Shown here: piece after piece, positions 44,210 through 56,320 of the stretch | Position numbering within the stretch: the stretch's first letter is position 1 | Layout: each line of letters begins with the position of its first letter | Assembly: GCA_940337035.1 (NCBI GenBank) | Contig: OW679197.1 | Location: 36,462,466 to 36,526,465, forward strand | Length of the DNA stretch: 64,000 bases | Source: Agriotes lineatus | Lineage: Eukaryota; Arthropoda; Insecta; Coleoptera; Elateridae | Reading direction: 5' to 3' | Notes under the pieces: generated by a model | The model's database searches: none | What the model was told of the DNA's origin: nothing | What the model saw: the letters and a program-made list of their open reading frames with translations, nothing else | Position numbers and translations under genes: made by a program

Positions 44210-47044
44210 CACTTTACTAACTCGGGAAAAACACAGTTGGGCTCATCGAGAAAGTGAAAGCAACGAACCCAAAATCAAAACTCCAAATGCTTTTACTCCG
44301 CTTCGGTGGCCATGGGAGACACTCCACAGCTGTAGAAAATTTCACCTACCTTTGGTGATCTCGCAATTGCCTGGGCACTGTATAATAAATTACACACAAC
44401 ACCAAGACAATGTTTCATATATACATAAGTAGATAAACACAAATAACAGTCACATAAAATAATGTAAATAAATACGATATATTGGATCTTAATGTCCAAA
44501 CAAATATTAACATGAAGGATAACATAGCTTGTGTCAGGGTTAGTAAACGTTTAGTTAACAATTATCCGAGTCACAACAACAAAGTAAATTAACAACCCGC
44601 TATTTTGAAAGTCCACAACGGTAAACGAAATACAAATCTGGGTATTTGATTTAGGTCAAGCCGCTAAAATAACTAACGCTTCACTTTGGACAATATCACC
44701 ATAAAAAGTAAGAGTTTTACAATACCCTCACGATAGCACTCAGCAATGCGTTGAATTACGGCAGTTAGAATGGCCTCCAAATGCATAAAGGCTGATGCGT
44801 AAAATAATCCTTGCTGTGTAAGTTTTGAGAACAGGACGCTTCCACGGTTCAACGCTGATCCACCCTGTATATTGGTTCGGACACAACTCTCACTACAAAT
44901 CCGCTCAGAACAGCGTATTATTTGCACACAAATGCACTACTTCGACGAGAGTGATGATAACTTTAATTACGCAGCTTCCCTGAGAATAAAAATGCACCCC
45001 CCCCCCCCAAACAGAGGTTTCTTTACGGACACCAACTATTTGTTGTCATGTGCTAGCAACATTAGGTCGAAAATGAATCCATGACGCCACTCAAAAAACA
45101 CCGCCAAAAACGAATGGGGCTTATTGCATTCTCTCTCTAACTCATACAGGAAAAGAGGATTACGTCAGGTTGTGCAACACATTAGGTACGCAGGGACTTA
45201 AAGCCGACTACGTCATTCACATGGCAAACAACCACATCTAAATTTAAATCGACAATCATAAAATAAGTCATATACTAGAAATGAACGAAAATGGGTTCTA
45301 AAACATCTTTGACTATCAATGTGGACTTAAATGATGCGGGAAAAGTACTAGAATTTGGGATACAAAAGCGGAATAGCGCTAAATTCAAAAATTGTCCTTA
45401 CAAGTAAATCAACGAAAGTTAATTTCAGTTCAGATCATATATTTGAAAACGTTTGCTGCGACTTACTCGGCAATACAGTTCTAGAGATAGATATTTTCCA
45501 TTAGACAAATTATTGACATACATTAAAAGAAATCCCAAATTTTAGGGTGGCAGAATTACATTATTAGAAATTATCAGGTCGATGAGGTAGAAGCACTGTT
45601 ATTTATGTGCATACACGCAAAACGTAGCGCGAGCAGGCAAAATTACATGCAGTAGTAAATTTTGAAATAATTCAAAAAAATAACAGGATATTCCCGTATT
45701 TATATGAAATATGAATATACCAGAATGGGTCGACGGTTCCTTGACCCTTCCATGAATTAGATTTAGAAATTAAGCTATCCAAAATTAAACACAATGGAAC
45801 AACGTTCACAATTTTGCATGCAGGAACTCGGTTTGGCTTTTTGGAGGGTTGTGATTTGTTGCTCGCCACTGTCAATAATGACAGAGATTATAAAACAATG
45901 AACGCAGTATTTTTAGAAATTGGGTGATTAATCAGCTTATTCCTGCTTTGAACAAACTGCAATGTAAATATGTGATGGTTATGATTTTATGAACAATGTA
46001 TCGCATCATTCGGTGCAGTTGGATAATCCTCCTGCATTTTCTTGCAAGAAAAGACAAATGCAAGAATGGTTGATTGGGCATAACGCAGAAATTGAGAGCA
46101 AAAATAAAAGAACTCTTTAGATTAAACGAAAAAAATGTGATATATTTTTAAAGGACATGACGTTCGCAAGTTACCCTCAATGCATTCCAATTGGTATAGA
46201 AGTTTCCTAAAAACCTACTACACAACCATCTGCATTCTCAGTTTTTATCTAAGGATAGGGTTACAAACGTATGACGTGGAAGTCTTTCAAAATGTACATC
46301 CACCGTTTGACAATTTTTGTAGTTGTTTCCGGAGAAAATCCCAGACCAAAATAGAATTACCTAGTCCAAACTAATGCAACCAAAGGCCTACTGGTAATAC
46401 TATTTTTATGTGTACTTACGTTAAACTAGGATAAGCAAGCTACCGTTAGCCTCGACTAGCTTTGCCTCAATGAAGCCATCCCAATTGAATTTATTTCAAC
46501 TGTTTAGACGAGAAATTGATAAATAATTCAATAAATCAGTTTCTCAAATAATAAAATATGGTAATTTTCGACAAATACGAAAAATATATTCTGACTTGTA
46601 ATGAGAAATACCTACAAATAAATACAGAACAACTAAATGTAGATCGTGTACATGTGTATCCTTTTTAAGTATACAAACCTTGAGAGTTCACATTCGCCGA
46701 CTAGCTTACTTCTCGAGAGCAAAGGTGATAAAAAGATCTGCAAAGCGTTTTACTCAGAACTTCTCTCGGAAGTTGGTTGTTATACTAAAAATTTCGAAAA
46801 ATCCAAGGAAACTAGGGGTAAAACAATAAAAGGCAATGCAGGCGTTGGAATTCGAACTCAGTACGTTATCTGTGCCTGCGTTGACGATTTCAACGCTTGG
46901 CAGCAGATCTCAAGCACCCCCCCCCCCCGCTGGCCTTTTCTGCCACGAAGTAATGCCTCGCACCTGCGCGATGCTGCTGGATAATATGCAACACGCTTAT
47001 TGTTTTCCGTCTTTGTCTCTTAATATTTACCCTGTATTTGTTCG
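44210..47044. other. Unassigned sequence
   Basis: No supported gene. Poly-C runs occur at 44998-45008 and 46916-46927. A minus-strand CTGAGTTCGAATTCC near 46848-46862 is B-box-like, next to CGTTGAAATCGTCAACG, and may mark a SINE. Confidence 0.4.
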
Positions 47045-47317
47045 GTCCCATTATCGTCAAGCGCAAAGCCTGAGCTATGTGCAAATTATTACTTTTATCT
47101 ATTTTTTAGTTAAAGTAAATATAAATAAAACTTTTTCTTTAAGGTGCCCATCGTGGTATGTGAAATCCAATTGGAGATTTATTGTTATTTTGTATGGATA
47201 AATTAGGGTCTACTAAGATCATACGACACAGGATGTTTAAAAAAAGCGCATTCAAAAAAATTTTTTTTATTCAGCTCTACAGGGCGGTCACTTTTTCATT
47301 TGGCTCTTTAGGAAAGT

Positions 47318-47703
47318 ATTTTTTGCACTACTAGTCTCAGAACGCACCGTTATTGGCTTATTTTTAGGTCGTGAAGTTGATTTTCTCCACCAAGGGAGAG
47401 AAAGTAAAAATAAACAATTTTCACCGTGGTAACTAATAAATTGCTAAGTTACCAATATGACTATTTTAATTTTGACGTTTTAAAGAGCTGTATTGTCAGA
47501 TTGACAGTTAAAATATTTCGAAATTTGTTGGGAATTTAGGTATTAAGCCGTTTGTAGTGCAAAAAATAGTATATACACCACGGTAGCGAATCGTCTTATA
47601 ACCTTCGCGCTTTGGATACTTCGCGCTGCGCGCTCAGTATCTAATATGCGCTCAGGTTATAATACTGCGCTTCGCTACCTTGATGTATAATATACTATTA
47701 TTT
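47318..47703. mobile_element. Hairpin-ended element
   Basis: Perfect 14-bp inverted repeats ATTTTTTGCACTAC (47318-47331) and GTAGTGCAAAAAAT (47554-47567) bound a body of about 220 bp. Beyond the right repeat comes AGTATATAC, then a hairpin with arms GGTAGCGAATCGTCTTATAACC / GGTTATAATACTGCGCTTCGCTACC, and the end module GATGTATAATATACTATTAT. The body has GGTGGAGAAAATC-like boxes (minus strand) that echo the arm. Non-coding. Confidence 0.75.
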
Positions 47704-47899
47704 AAAAAACCATTCCTATGTAGATAATTCTGGCAAAATAAGTTCCCAACTTTCACGACCACCCATATAAATCCGCATGCACAATATCGACTTCCTCCAA
47801 CAAATACTTTTTGAGCTATACCACCAACAGATAGACAGACGGGCAGACTCACAAACAAACAGACGAAATTGAAAAAATATGTTTTTCGTCATCTACGAA

Positions 47900-48116
47900 C
47901 AGTTACGGCCTAAAAAAAGTGGAACACTTCTGCATTCTTGATTTATCAACAACATTAACTTGTGGCATTTTTAAGCAAAACTGTATCGTTGACAAATTGA
48001 TAACTTTTCTACAATTACAACTACTGGTTTTTTAGTAAATTTTTAAAAGCCAACACTAAAAACTAAATTAAAGCAAAATTTGTTAGAAGAGTGTTCCACT
48101 TTTTTTGCAGCAACTG
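47900..48116. mobile_element. Tc1-type MITE
   Basis: CAGTTACGGCCTAAAAAAAG plus TGGAACACTTC at the left is mirrored at the right (GAAGAGTGTTCCACTTTTTTTGCAGCAACTG). The right side is followed by TA; the left TA is altered to AA. It interrupts the composite repeat between CATCTACGAA and CCTTGAAACG, which are adjacent in the 25-kb copy. Confidence 0.8.
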
Positions 48117-48446
48117 TACCTTGAAACGTGAAGATCTGAAGAAATCTCGGAAGGTGATTTCACGATTACAATACTTTCTTCGTCTTTTAGACTAGGATAG
48201 TAATGCATGTGGGATTTTCTGTCACTTTTTCGTAAGAACTAGAAGTTCAAAGTACAGAAAACAAACTTGGGCGCCAGAAATTTAATAAATTGCGAACGAC
48301 AAGCAAGAGCATATATACAACAGTAATATTACACAACAATTATGTGATGTAATATGAAGCGATCAAATAAATTTGAACCGAATAGGTTTTTGCTAATAAT
48401 ATTAGAGATCTCCACAATTTTTAGATAAACAAACACGCTTTAAAAG

Positions 48447-49985
48447 ATGAACAATAGAACAATAACGTGTTTACTTATACAGTTACAGAATCTATACAAG
48501 CTCGCAATTATATTTCGTCAAATAATAAAAAATCTGCAATTAATTCCTCTGATAATTACAGCAATACAAGAAACAAAGTGGCTTGGGAAAGAAGTTAGGG
48601 ACACAAAGACGCACATCATTATGCATAGTGGGAAGGAAGCAGGAAGGAAAGAATATGGAGTGCTTTTATAGTGGATAACAGAATAAAATCAAACGTTCTG
48701 GACTTCCAAGCTATCAGCGAAAAAATATGCAAACTGAGACTGAAGACACGTTTCTTTAATCTAACTATCATAAACGTACACTGCCCAACTGAAGAACAGA
48801 ATGACGAGGACAAAGAGAACTTTTATCAACAGCTGGAGAGTGTGTATGATAACTCTCCTAGATATGACATAAAAATGATAATAGGGGATATGAATGCCCA
48901 GATAGGGAGGGAAAATGCCTAAAATCAACTTGTCAACAAATATTAAAATTATACTTATAGAGACAGTGTAATTTGTGTTCGTTGNNNNNNNNNNNNNNNN
49001 NNNNNNNNNNNNNNNNNNNNNNNNNNNNNNNNNNNNNNNNNNNNNNNNNNNNNNNNNNNNNNNNNNNNNNNNNNNNNNNNNNNNGAATTTGAGATACAAG
49101 AGGAATTGGTAGTCTTAACAAAGCTTACAATGACCAACACGGAAGCACGCGTTAAAATTCAAAATCAATTGACAGACCCTTTCACGATAAACCAGGGACT
49201 GCAACAGAACGATGCCGTAGCTCCCACGCTATTTCATTTAGCCTTAGAATATGCAAGGATACCAGTTGGAGGATCAAACCTGCTGTTCAATAAAATCTAC
49301 TCAATTGGCAGCGTACGCAGATAGATAAATATAATGCCAAGATCTATATCTGCAGCCAAAGAAGCATGGATCAAGTTAGAACAACAAGCAAGAGAAGTAG
49401 GACTTACTATAAATATAGAAAATATGAAGATGTTAGAGTAATCAAAATCCAACAGGCGAAGGCAGAACTTAACCGTAGGAGACGACACCATTTAAGTAGT
49501 AGAGCATTTCACGTATGTAGAAGTTAACATTGCAAAATATGGAGGCGAGGAAAGAGAAATTAGAAGAAGAATCATCAGAACATATTTCCCTTAATAGCAC
49601 CATTTAAACTATTTAGAGCAAAGGAACTGTATAGTTCAACAGGGATTCTAACACACAAAAAAAGTCAGTAAACCGCTTCGAAAGGAAAATTGTAAGAAGA
49701 TTCCTGGCGCCAGTGAAGAAAAATGGAGGATATAACCACGAAATATATCAATACTTAGAAGAACCGCCAGTTGAAATCTTTTTAAAACTACAAAGGCTGC
49801 AATGGGAAGGCCATATTATGAGGACGGAAGACGCAAGGGCCGATCAATAGGAAAATGGAGGGAAGGCGACCGGTAGGCAGGCTATAGAAGAGATGAGAAT
49901 ATAAGGTGGAAGCGAGAAATATCTTGAAACCCCGAAACTGGAAAATATACGCAGTAGGTAGAGGAAGGTTGTGGCGCGAAAGTAA
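48447..49985 (+). pseudogene. RTE/craniofacial-type non-LTR retrotransposon ORF2 remnant
   Basis: From 48447 an endonuclease domain is readable: ITAIQETKWLGKEV (catalytic Glu region), a frame change near 48665, INVHCPTEEQNDEDKENFYQ, then MIIGDMNAQIGREN (Asp/Asn motif), ending at a stop. After the 100-N gap the RT domain continues with FTINQGLQQNDAVAPTLFHL, then SAAKEAWIKLEQQAREVGLT, RFERKIVRRFLAPVKKNGGY and LKLQRLQWEGHIMRTEDARA in shifting frames. The order EN, RT and C-terminal GH-R segment fits RTE-like elements. The YxDD catalytic box is not readable. The copy is dead. Confidence 0.8.
48985..49084. other. Assembly gap of exactly 100 N
   Basis: A run of 100 N, the conventional filler for a gap of unknown size. 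It falls inside the retrotransposon remnant, so missing length there cannot be judged. Three translated frames crossing it are artefacts. Confidence 0.99.
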
Positions 49986-50036
49986 GAATTGAAAATTTGC
50001 TACCAGCGTATAAAACAAGGTGAATAAAAATAGATA

Positions 50037-50597
50037 TTATCTACGACCACTACTAAAAGAAGGCCTTTTAGTGCTAGCTTGTTTCACTAAAAGTGACGTT
50101 TTATAGTTTACCGTGGTTAAAGAAATCAGCTTTTACTTTTAGCACATCTGCTAAAAGTGAAGTGAGGTTATAAAACTACAATTTCGAACTGAAAGTGAAG
50201 TTGTAAAGTTATTCTAGTTGCTTCTTGCGTTACAGGTAAAGTGTTTTTGAAATAATGAAAGCATTATGTAATACAGTCAGATGTGGAGTATCAATAATTA
50301 CATTTCGTAACTCACCTTGACAGCACTGGCGTGGCAAACAATCGCCGGTGCAGCGTGGGCTACTGTTATTATGACATAAATTAAAAGTGTCGCAGATGCA
50401 AGCTTTTGTTAAATCGATATTTATGGATTAATAACGGTAAAATTAAGGTGGTAGATAAAATATTGTATGCAACGCGTGCTAAAAGTCGTTTATGCACGAG
50501 ACATGTTATGAAACTCAGCCTTCGGCTTCGTTTCATAATTTTCATGTCTCGTGCATAAACGTTGACTTTTAGCACTTGTCGCATAAATAGCTATTTT
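50037..50597. mobile_element. Hairpin-ended element, copy C (inverted relative to 11.2 kb)
   Basis: It is the reverse complement of copies A and B with about 90 percent identity by eye. It starts TTATCTACGACC (50037-50048), carries CTTTTAGCAC boxes near that end, then GGTGGTAGATAAAAT (about 50446-50460), the hairpin (50469-50582, arms GTGCTAAAAGTC-type) and the end module GCATAAATAGCTATTTT. The loop orientation agrees with copy A. It abuts the retrotransposon remnant. Confidence 0.75.
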
Positions 50598-50999
50598 ATT
50601 TCTTTCAGATACAAAACCGATTTCTAATAATACATGATTACTCTTTAATGGGAGCTCTAACAAATGTAATATTTTGGTTTTAGGTGCCCTGTTTCATCAT
50701 TATTATAATCACGACCATCTACTTTCGTGGCCTACAGGCTTGTAAGGCCTGCTGCGTGTTCATGTCTTAAAACCATATTTCCCTTGGTTTTCCTACGCTA
50801 CCTTGCCCAACAGGTTTGTAATTATACATTACTTTTGATCATTGTCGAACCAATTCTCTCTGCAGTTGTCAATAATTTTTAATATGTTTGTTATTAGAGT
50901 TCTTCTTTATTCTTCCTGTAGTTATCACGTGCATTCTGCTACAGGTTGTAAAAATTGCATTATTAACAGCTTGGATTTTTTTAAAAATTTGTATCATTG

Positions 51000-51420
51000 T
51001 TCATCGCTTCCAGACTGAAAAGTTGGTTGTGCCATGTTCTTGTAGATCTTTAACAGCGTTCCTCTGTGGTAATTTTTGACTAGTCCTACCATCTTGGAGG
51101 CCTCTTCTTTCCAAGATATTTTTTATATCATCTTTCCACGTAGTTCTTGGCCACCCATGCCTTTTTCTTGCTGGTTTCAAATGGTCTTCGGCAACTTTTC
51201 TTCTAGTAAGCTTTTCCGATGATTTGAATATTTTAACTTATTTCATCATAATATCGAATTTAATTAACTTGTTACTGCTCTTCCTTTTCTTATCTTTTGC
51301 AGGATGTCTTCGTCATCCTTTTAATCATCCGTTAATTTGCAGCATGGATGTAGATCCATGATTTGCAGTCCTATGTATCTATAATCTTGAGTACTTTTCA
51401 TTTTGCTCAGGTCAAAGTTC
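51000..51420 (-). pseudogene. Non-LTR retrotransposon C-terminal remnant
   Basis: The minus-strand translation KPARKRHGWPRTTWKDDIKN followed by ILERRGLQ matches the 'GrPr-tW-Ddi---l--rgl' segment at the C terminus of RTE-like ORF2. Upstream, around 51300-51400, a decayed RT-connection segment (DYRYIGLQIMDLHPCCKLTD) is readable. It is a 3'-end fragment with no upstream enzyme domain. Confidence 0.6.
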
Positions 51421-51944
51421 ATATTTTTTCATTTGTCCCCAATTGTCTATTATTGAGTATTTTTCCATATCGATGTCTAAACCCCATGTTTGATATTCTT
51501 TTATATATCACTAATTTCGATTAATGTAATTTTCTGGTTGCGATGTGAGCGAAATTTAAGTTCAACAATACATGCTTATTCCGATAATAACTTTGAAATA
51601 TCTCATTTTCCGTGGTAAGAAAAAAATAAGAAATACCAGTAAAAATTGAGTAGGTGGCTGTGGCTGTATATTTGATACCTTCTTTCAATTATAAACAGCA
51701 TTTCCAAATAACATTGTTGTGTATTTTGAAAAATAAGGGTAGTCTGTTCTTGAGCTATTTTCATATTTTTGAACCACCCCCGTATACAAAAGAATATATT
51801 TAAATTTTTGCATAACTAGTTTGAGAAGATGCAAGAACTTTTATCAAACTAACATTTTCTTATAAATGGATAATAAAAAATTTCCATATGTGCCCAAATT
51901 TATGACGGACGCTTTATATATCTTATACTAGGTGAGTTTTTTAA

Positions 51945-51950
51945 AACGTT
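51945..51950. repeat. Left flanking hexamer AACGTT (putative target duplication)
   Basis: AACGTT directly precedes the terminal AGTAGTAGGG of the giant palindrome and recurs at 61171-61176. The hexamer is self-complementary, so duplication and arm extension cannot be told apart by sequence alone. A 6-bp duplication is what Polinton/Maverick integrases leave. Confidence 0.6.
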
Positions 51951-52479
51951 AGTAGTAGGGCGGCACCAAAACTGGAGCAATCAAATTAATTGACCTAATT
52001 AAATCCGCGAATTAAATCCGCGGTTTGACCTAATTAATTCCGCGGGTTGATCTAATTAATTTTCATATGTGCTACTGATTAAATTACGCATTAGCTTCCG
52101 ATTAAATTACGCGCGGCCATTTTTAATTTGCTTCTGGAATTACACGTCGGCCATCTTGGTTTTCTGGCGCGAATATTTGAATTTAAATTTTCAGATTTTT
52201 TTTTCTAAGTTCCAATTTTTGAAGTTAAACTTCCCGGGTGTCGGCCATCTTGGTTTTCTGCGCACGCACTTCTTGCGGAAATATTTTAATTTCAAACTGC
52301 TAAATCTCCCTCTCTTGTGTTCCTTCTCTCTCATGCACGGCGGCCATTTTAATTTCGCGCGAATATTTGAATTTTTCAGATTTTTTTTCTAAGTTCAATT
52401 TTTTGAATTTAAACTTCTCGGGGTGTCGGCCATCTTGGCTTTCTCGCATTTATTTAATTTAAAAAAAGCTTTCTGCGAT

Positions 52480-52553
52480 GATCCTAGGCCGGATTCGAAC
52501 CAGCGATCACAGTATTACGAGTCTAAGAGGCTAACTACCTGAGCTACCCAGAC
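52480..52553 (-). tRNA. tRNA-like sequence, left arm (probably a pseudo-tRNA)
   Basis: On the minus strand, TAGCTCAGGTAGTTAG fits an A-box/D-arm and GCTGGTTCGAATCCGGC a perfect T-arm with B-box. The anticodon region TTAGACTCGTAATAC would suggest CGT, but I cannot form a 5-bp anticodon stem, and the acceptor pairing has several wobbles and a mismatch. It is likely a tRNA-derived sequence or pseudogene. It is the same in the other arm. Confidence 0.5.
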
Positions 52554-53399
52554 AACGTAACTGAATCCTATTAAAACTTCAACACTTGCGTGTCGAGCTC
52601 CCTTGTTTTAAACAAACTATTTTTTGAGAAATATGTTTTATAAGAATGGAGTTGCATGGCTTGTGGTGTTAAATGAGTTGTAGGAATTTAAAAAAAGTGA
52701 TTTTGCATTTGTAACAGCTTATTAATTATTTTATAATTTGTGCCTGCTATATGGCTGGATTAACGAGATTCTCATTGTCCCTACCTACTATAGGAAATTT
52801 CCGTCTAAGTTCCCTTTTTAAAACAGGTCGGTGCCTGTGTTTTGTTTGGTTTTAAAGGTTTGAACATTGTACCACTTAGCTGTTCTGACATTACACTTCC
52901 ATATTCATATTATAAATAAATTTTAAATGATATTTTCGACTGAGTTTTAGCCGCTTATAAATTACAACAGCTAGTTTAAAAATTAAATGGGCGATGAGAG
53001 GTAAAGGCAGATCGTAATATAAAACGAGTTACAAATTTTATTTTAATATATTCCTGAAATACTGATAATACGTATTGCTTGAATAAGAAAGAGATAAACA
53101 TAAAATGCGTAATTATTCGCAATGGTGTAAGAAAGAGATAAACATAGTAGCAAGTATTGGAGAAGGCTTGACTAATTTTAATTATGACATTTGCCAACTA
53201 AACATGCCTACTAATATAATTTTTTGTATGGCTATCTTTTTCTTACTCATATAGGTAAGAAAGGGTGGTGCGTTGCTTTCAGCTACCGTGTTCCGAAGAT
53301 ATCCGAGTCTTATTGTATAAGAATGGTTGTCCCCCATAAATTTGAATAAAAACAGGATACTTGTAAAAATATAAGTCAAGCCAATTTTCTTGTAAAAAA

Positions 53400-54560
53400 T
53401 TTACGAAAAGACGCATGTATTGACGACAAATTAAAATAAATTTGAATAAAAGCACGCAAAATTATGAAAATACGTATGTGTTGACTCCCAAAGTAACAAA
53501 AATTTGAATAAAAACGCACAATTTCGTTGAAAATCTTTACAAAGCGATGTAAACACAGTTTTTAAGAGTTATTTCTAAGCATAATTTTGCAAACGTTTAA
53601 CAAATAAACCGTAATTTTTTAAAGTACATCACACAATTATGAAATCGTAGCTCAATTTATATGAATTTTCGATACTTTGTATGTGAAAAATAGCTTCAAA
53701 TACTAATATTTGAATAAAAACATGCAACTTCCAAAGCATTTCGTTTAAAATTTTAGAAAATCGACATCATCTCCCATGAAAATTTATAAAAATCGGCATC
53801 TTGTCACATTAAATTCTGCAAAAACGACAAAAAACAATATTTTTATACAACTTTCATTGAAAAATTAGTAAAATTTTACGAAAATACGTCTGTGTTGACG
53901 ACAAATTGAAATAAATTTGATTAAAAGCACGCAAAAATTACGAAAAGACGTATGTGTTGACGACAAATTAAAATAAATTTGAATAAAACACGCAATTTCA
54001 TTGAAAAATCTACTACCACCTACATTTCGATAAACAAAACTTCAGTTATGTGGGCTCTTTGTGCATTTTTATTACAAAAATTCTTGTACAATTTACTAAA
54101 TATGCATGTGATGACGACAAATTAACTCAAAAGTGAACAAAAATCACGCAATCATACAGCATCTCACATAAATTTTCACAAAAATCGGCATCATGTCACA
54201 TAAATTATACAAAAACTGTCATCATGTCACTTGAAATTATACAAAAAACGACATCTTCATTCAACACACGATGAAAATTGAACAAAAATCATGCAATTAC
54301 ACGCCATCTCGCATAAATTTACACAAAATCGACATCATGTCACATAAATTATACAAAAACTGCCATCATGTCACTTGAAATTATACAAAAAAACGAAATT
54401 TTTACTCAATACATGACGAAAATTGAACAAAAATCACGCAATTACACGCCATCTCACATAAATTTTTACAAAAAGCGACGTCATGTTACATAAACTATGC
54501 ATAATTTTGCAAATGTTTTACACTTTTTATAAAATGCATTGCTCAAAATTAAAAGAAATA
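53400..54560. repeat. AT-rich tandem repeat field, left arm
   Basis: Recurring phrases are AATTTGAATAAAAACACGCA, GACGACAAATTAAAATAAAT, CATCATGTCACATAAATTAT and AAATCACGCAATTACACGCC. Around 54140-54480 they form roughly two copies of a unit of about 185 bp. The matching field in the right arm has more copies, which accounts for most of the 460-bp arm length difference. Confidence 0.75.
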
Positions 54561-55096
54561 GCAATTTCGTTGAAAAAATCTTTTACCACAAGCATTTCGA
54601 TAAACAAAATTCAAAAATTCTTGTACTTTTGATGGAAATACACACAATTTCGTTGAAAAATTTGCAAATGTTTTACACTTTTTTATAAAATCTATCGCCC
54701 AAAATTAAAAGAAAGCACAATTTTTTAAATTATATCACGCCATTATGAAACCGTAGATTGATTTTTTGAAATTTTACACTTTGTAACTGTAAAATAACTT
54801 CAAATACTAATATTTTAGCTTTAGATTTTGTAATTATTTCAGATTCCTGAAAAACAATAGCAGAGTAGAAATAAAAAAAAACACAAACACTTTGTAATAA
54901 ACAAATATATTGTTCTTATTTCGTATAATACCTAATAATATAAAAATAATTGTACAGCTGAATGTCTTATTTTCTAAAAATCTGCTAGCAATTTACAAAA
55001 CTGTAGTTTGAGGTGCACAACATTTCAAATTAAAAAGGCTGCAAGTAATAAATCAGAATTTCATTGTGTCATTTTAAAGTTTAAGATGCACCCAAT

Positions 55097-55840
55097 CTAG
55101 AATCCCTTCGTTTTTGGTGTTGATGACATCTGCCTTAGAGGCGTTTTTCTAACGGCCCTTTTTTGGAGGCGTTTCCTTATCGGCGTTCTTCTGACTGAAC
55201 CTTTTTGATGTGGACTTGGATGAGTAGCTGGTGTTTTTAATTTATATTCTAAATCGGACTCGCAGTTATCAGTTTCCATTTCGGTTTTTCCTGTAGTACC
55301 AGTCGGGGTTGGCTTCTTTTGCTGTTTAGGTTTACCTAGCAGCACATTAGCAACGTTAAGGTGTTTGATGTAATCAGCAAACTGTAGGCGTCCGGGTGGA
55401 TTAATAGTTTTTCGAGGCCGCAGAGTGTCGTGAATTAAATCGACTATGTTAGACGCCGGTAAAATTTCACCCTTTATAGTAACGGTACCCTTGTGATCCC
55501 AGCTCACATCGCTTGAGGTACTCAAAATGCGTAGGAAAACTTCAGCTTTTTTCTTAAAAGTTTTGGGAAGTGTAGATAAAATAACGGCATTTGATAGGCT
55601 GTCACTGGTTGTTTCAATAGGTATTTTGATTGGCTGCCGTGCCTGGTTTGTGAAATGAAGGAATCGTTGTAACACTTGATTGTACTGGATCCATTTATCG
55701 TGATCAGCTAATTTGGACTTTAAAACTTTTTGCATTTCGTCATCAAGCTGTGGTAATATATTTTTCTCTGCATCATCGCCAGACTTAAGACGTTGGACAA
55801 ATTCCGGCGATACAATCAACATCTTCCGCTCTTTGTCCAT
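55097..55840 (-). CDS. Conserved-looking 247-aa protein of the palindrome, left copy
   Basis: An intact frame starts MDKERKMLIVSPEFVQRLKS and ends in a very basic tail (RRTPIRKRLQKRAVRKTPLR). The first 130 residues look mostly helical with a W-Y-QVLQRFLHF segment near 47-65. Around residues 115-140 is a motif WDHKGTVTIKGEILPASNIV, then DLIHD and a GRLQFADYIKHLNV segment. I recall proteins of this general type near Polinton/adintovirus-like genes in invertebrates but cannot name a function. The basic Arg/Lys/Thr-Pro tail suggests nucleic-acid binding, perhaps a core or DNA-packaging role. No transmembrane segment or enzyme motif is seen. It differs from the right copy at three residues (L/F, P/S, G/A). 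The start codon lies just after a TTTTCGACTAAA leader shared by both arms. Confidence 0.75.
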   Translation of the reverse strand: MDKERKMLIVSPEFVQRLKSGDDAEKNILPQLDDEMQKVLKSKLADHDKWIQYNQVLQRFLHFTNQARQPIKIPIETTSDSLSNAVILSTLPKTFKKKAEVFLRILSTSSDVSWDHKGTVTIKGEILPASNIVDLIHDTLRPRKTINPPGRLQFADYIKHLNVANVLLGKPKQQKKPTPTGTTGKTEMETDNCESDLEYKLKTPATHPSPHQKGSVRRTPIRKRLQKRAVRKTPLRQMSSTPKTKGF

Positions 55841-55939
55841 TTTAGTCGAAAAGGAGCTCAGTAGTTTGTTCTGGTAGAGCCGTCGTGAATAAACTAGCTT
55901 AAAATCAAGACTTTCATAATAAATATATAAAAAAATATA

Positions 55940-56021
55940 TGACAGGTACGGGAATCGAACCCGTATTCTCTCTCGAGATCAGAGCTTAAATCTGACGCCT
56001 TAACCATTCGGCCAACCTGAC
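55940..56021 (-). tRNA. tRNA-Leu (UAA), left arm
   Basis: 82 bases on the minus strand with acceptor GTCAGGT/ACCTGTC (one T-T mismatch at pair 2), D-arm GGCCGAATGGTTAAGGC, anticodon arm TCAGA-TTTAAGC-TCTGA (anticodon TAA), a long class-II variable arm, T-arm ACGGGTTCGATTCCCGT and discriminator A. A- and B-boxes are intact. There is no CCA and no intron. It lies about 100 bp upstream of the 247-aa gene in the same direction. Confidence 0.85.
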
Positions 56022-56320
56022 TCCCTATATAAACGAGCACTCTCTGCATAATTAAGAAAACATATAGTTTAAAAAGCCTTCTACATGCAATTTCATACAA
56101 TATTTCATATAAATTAAGCCATGTACAAATTTCTAAATCGGTTTTGATATATATTTATCGAAGGAATTGACCTACAGATGCCGTTTTATTATTTGTCGAG
56201 ATGCGTCATCGTTGAATTTACAAGAGCCAACCTGTCTGCTGTGTGACGTATGCAATGTCTCCGTCCCTTTTTATTTTAAAATTTTATAAAAGCAGAGGCC
56301 CGACTGATGCCGCACTAACA

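Larger units (their letters stand above)
47045..48185 (+). repeat. Composite repeat copy, split by two insertions
   Basis: It has the same block order as 24790-25165: CGTCAAGCGCAAAGCCTGAG, GCTATGTGCAAA, AAGGTGCCC at the left, then CCACCCATATAAATCCGCAT, CTTCCTCCAACAAAT, CAGATAGACAGACGGG, TTTTTCGTCATCTACGAAC at 47880-47900, and GAAACGTGAAGATCTGAAGA, TACAATACTTTCTTCGTC at the right. The first gap contains the hairpin-ended element at 47318 and more. The second is exactly the TA-type MITE at 47900-48116. Confidence 0.75.

Noticed and set aside
44998..45008. Poly-C run as a functional signal (also 46916-46927)
   Set aside because: Homopolymer runs are a common assembly weak point, and nothing around them suggests a role.
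46646..46984. Overlapping frames of 112 and 121 codons with a proline run
   Set aside because: They cross a poly-C run and repeat sequence. The proline stretch is the poly-C translation.
52069..52392. 107-codon frame in each palindrome arm (also 60729-61052)
   Set aside because: It is built from near-tandem CGGCCATCTTGGTTTTC and TCTAAGTTC repeats rich in T. Preservation in both arms reflects arm identity only.
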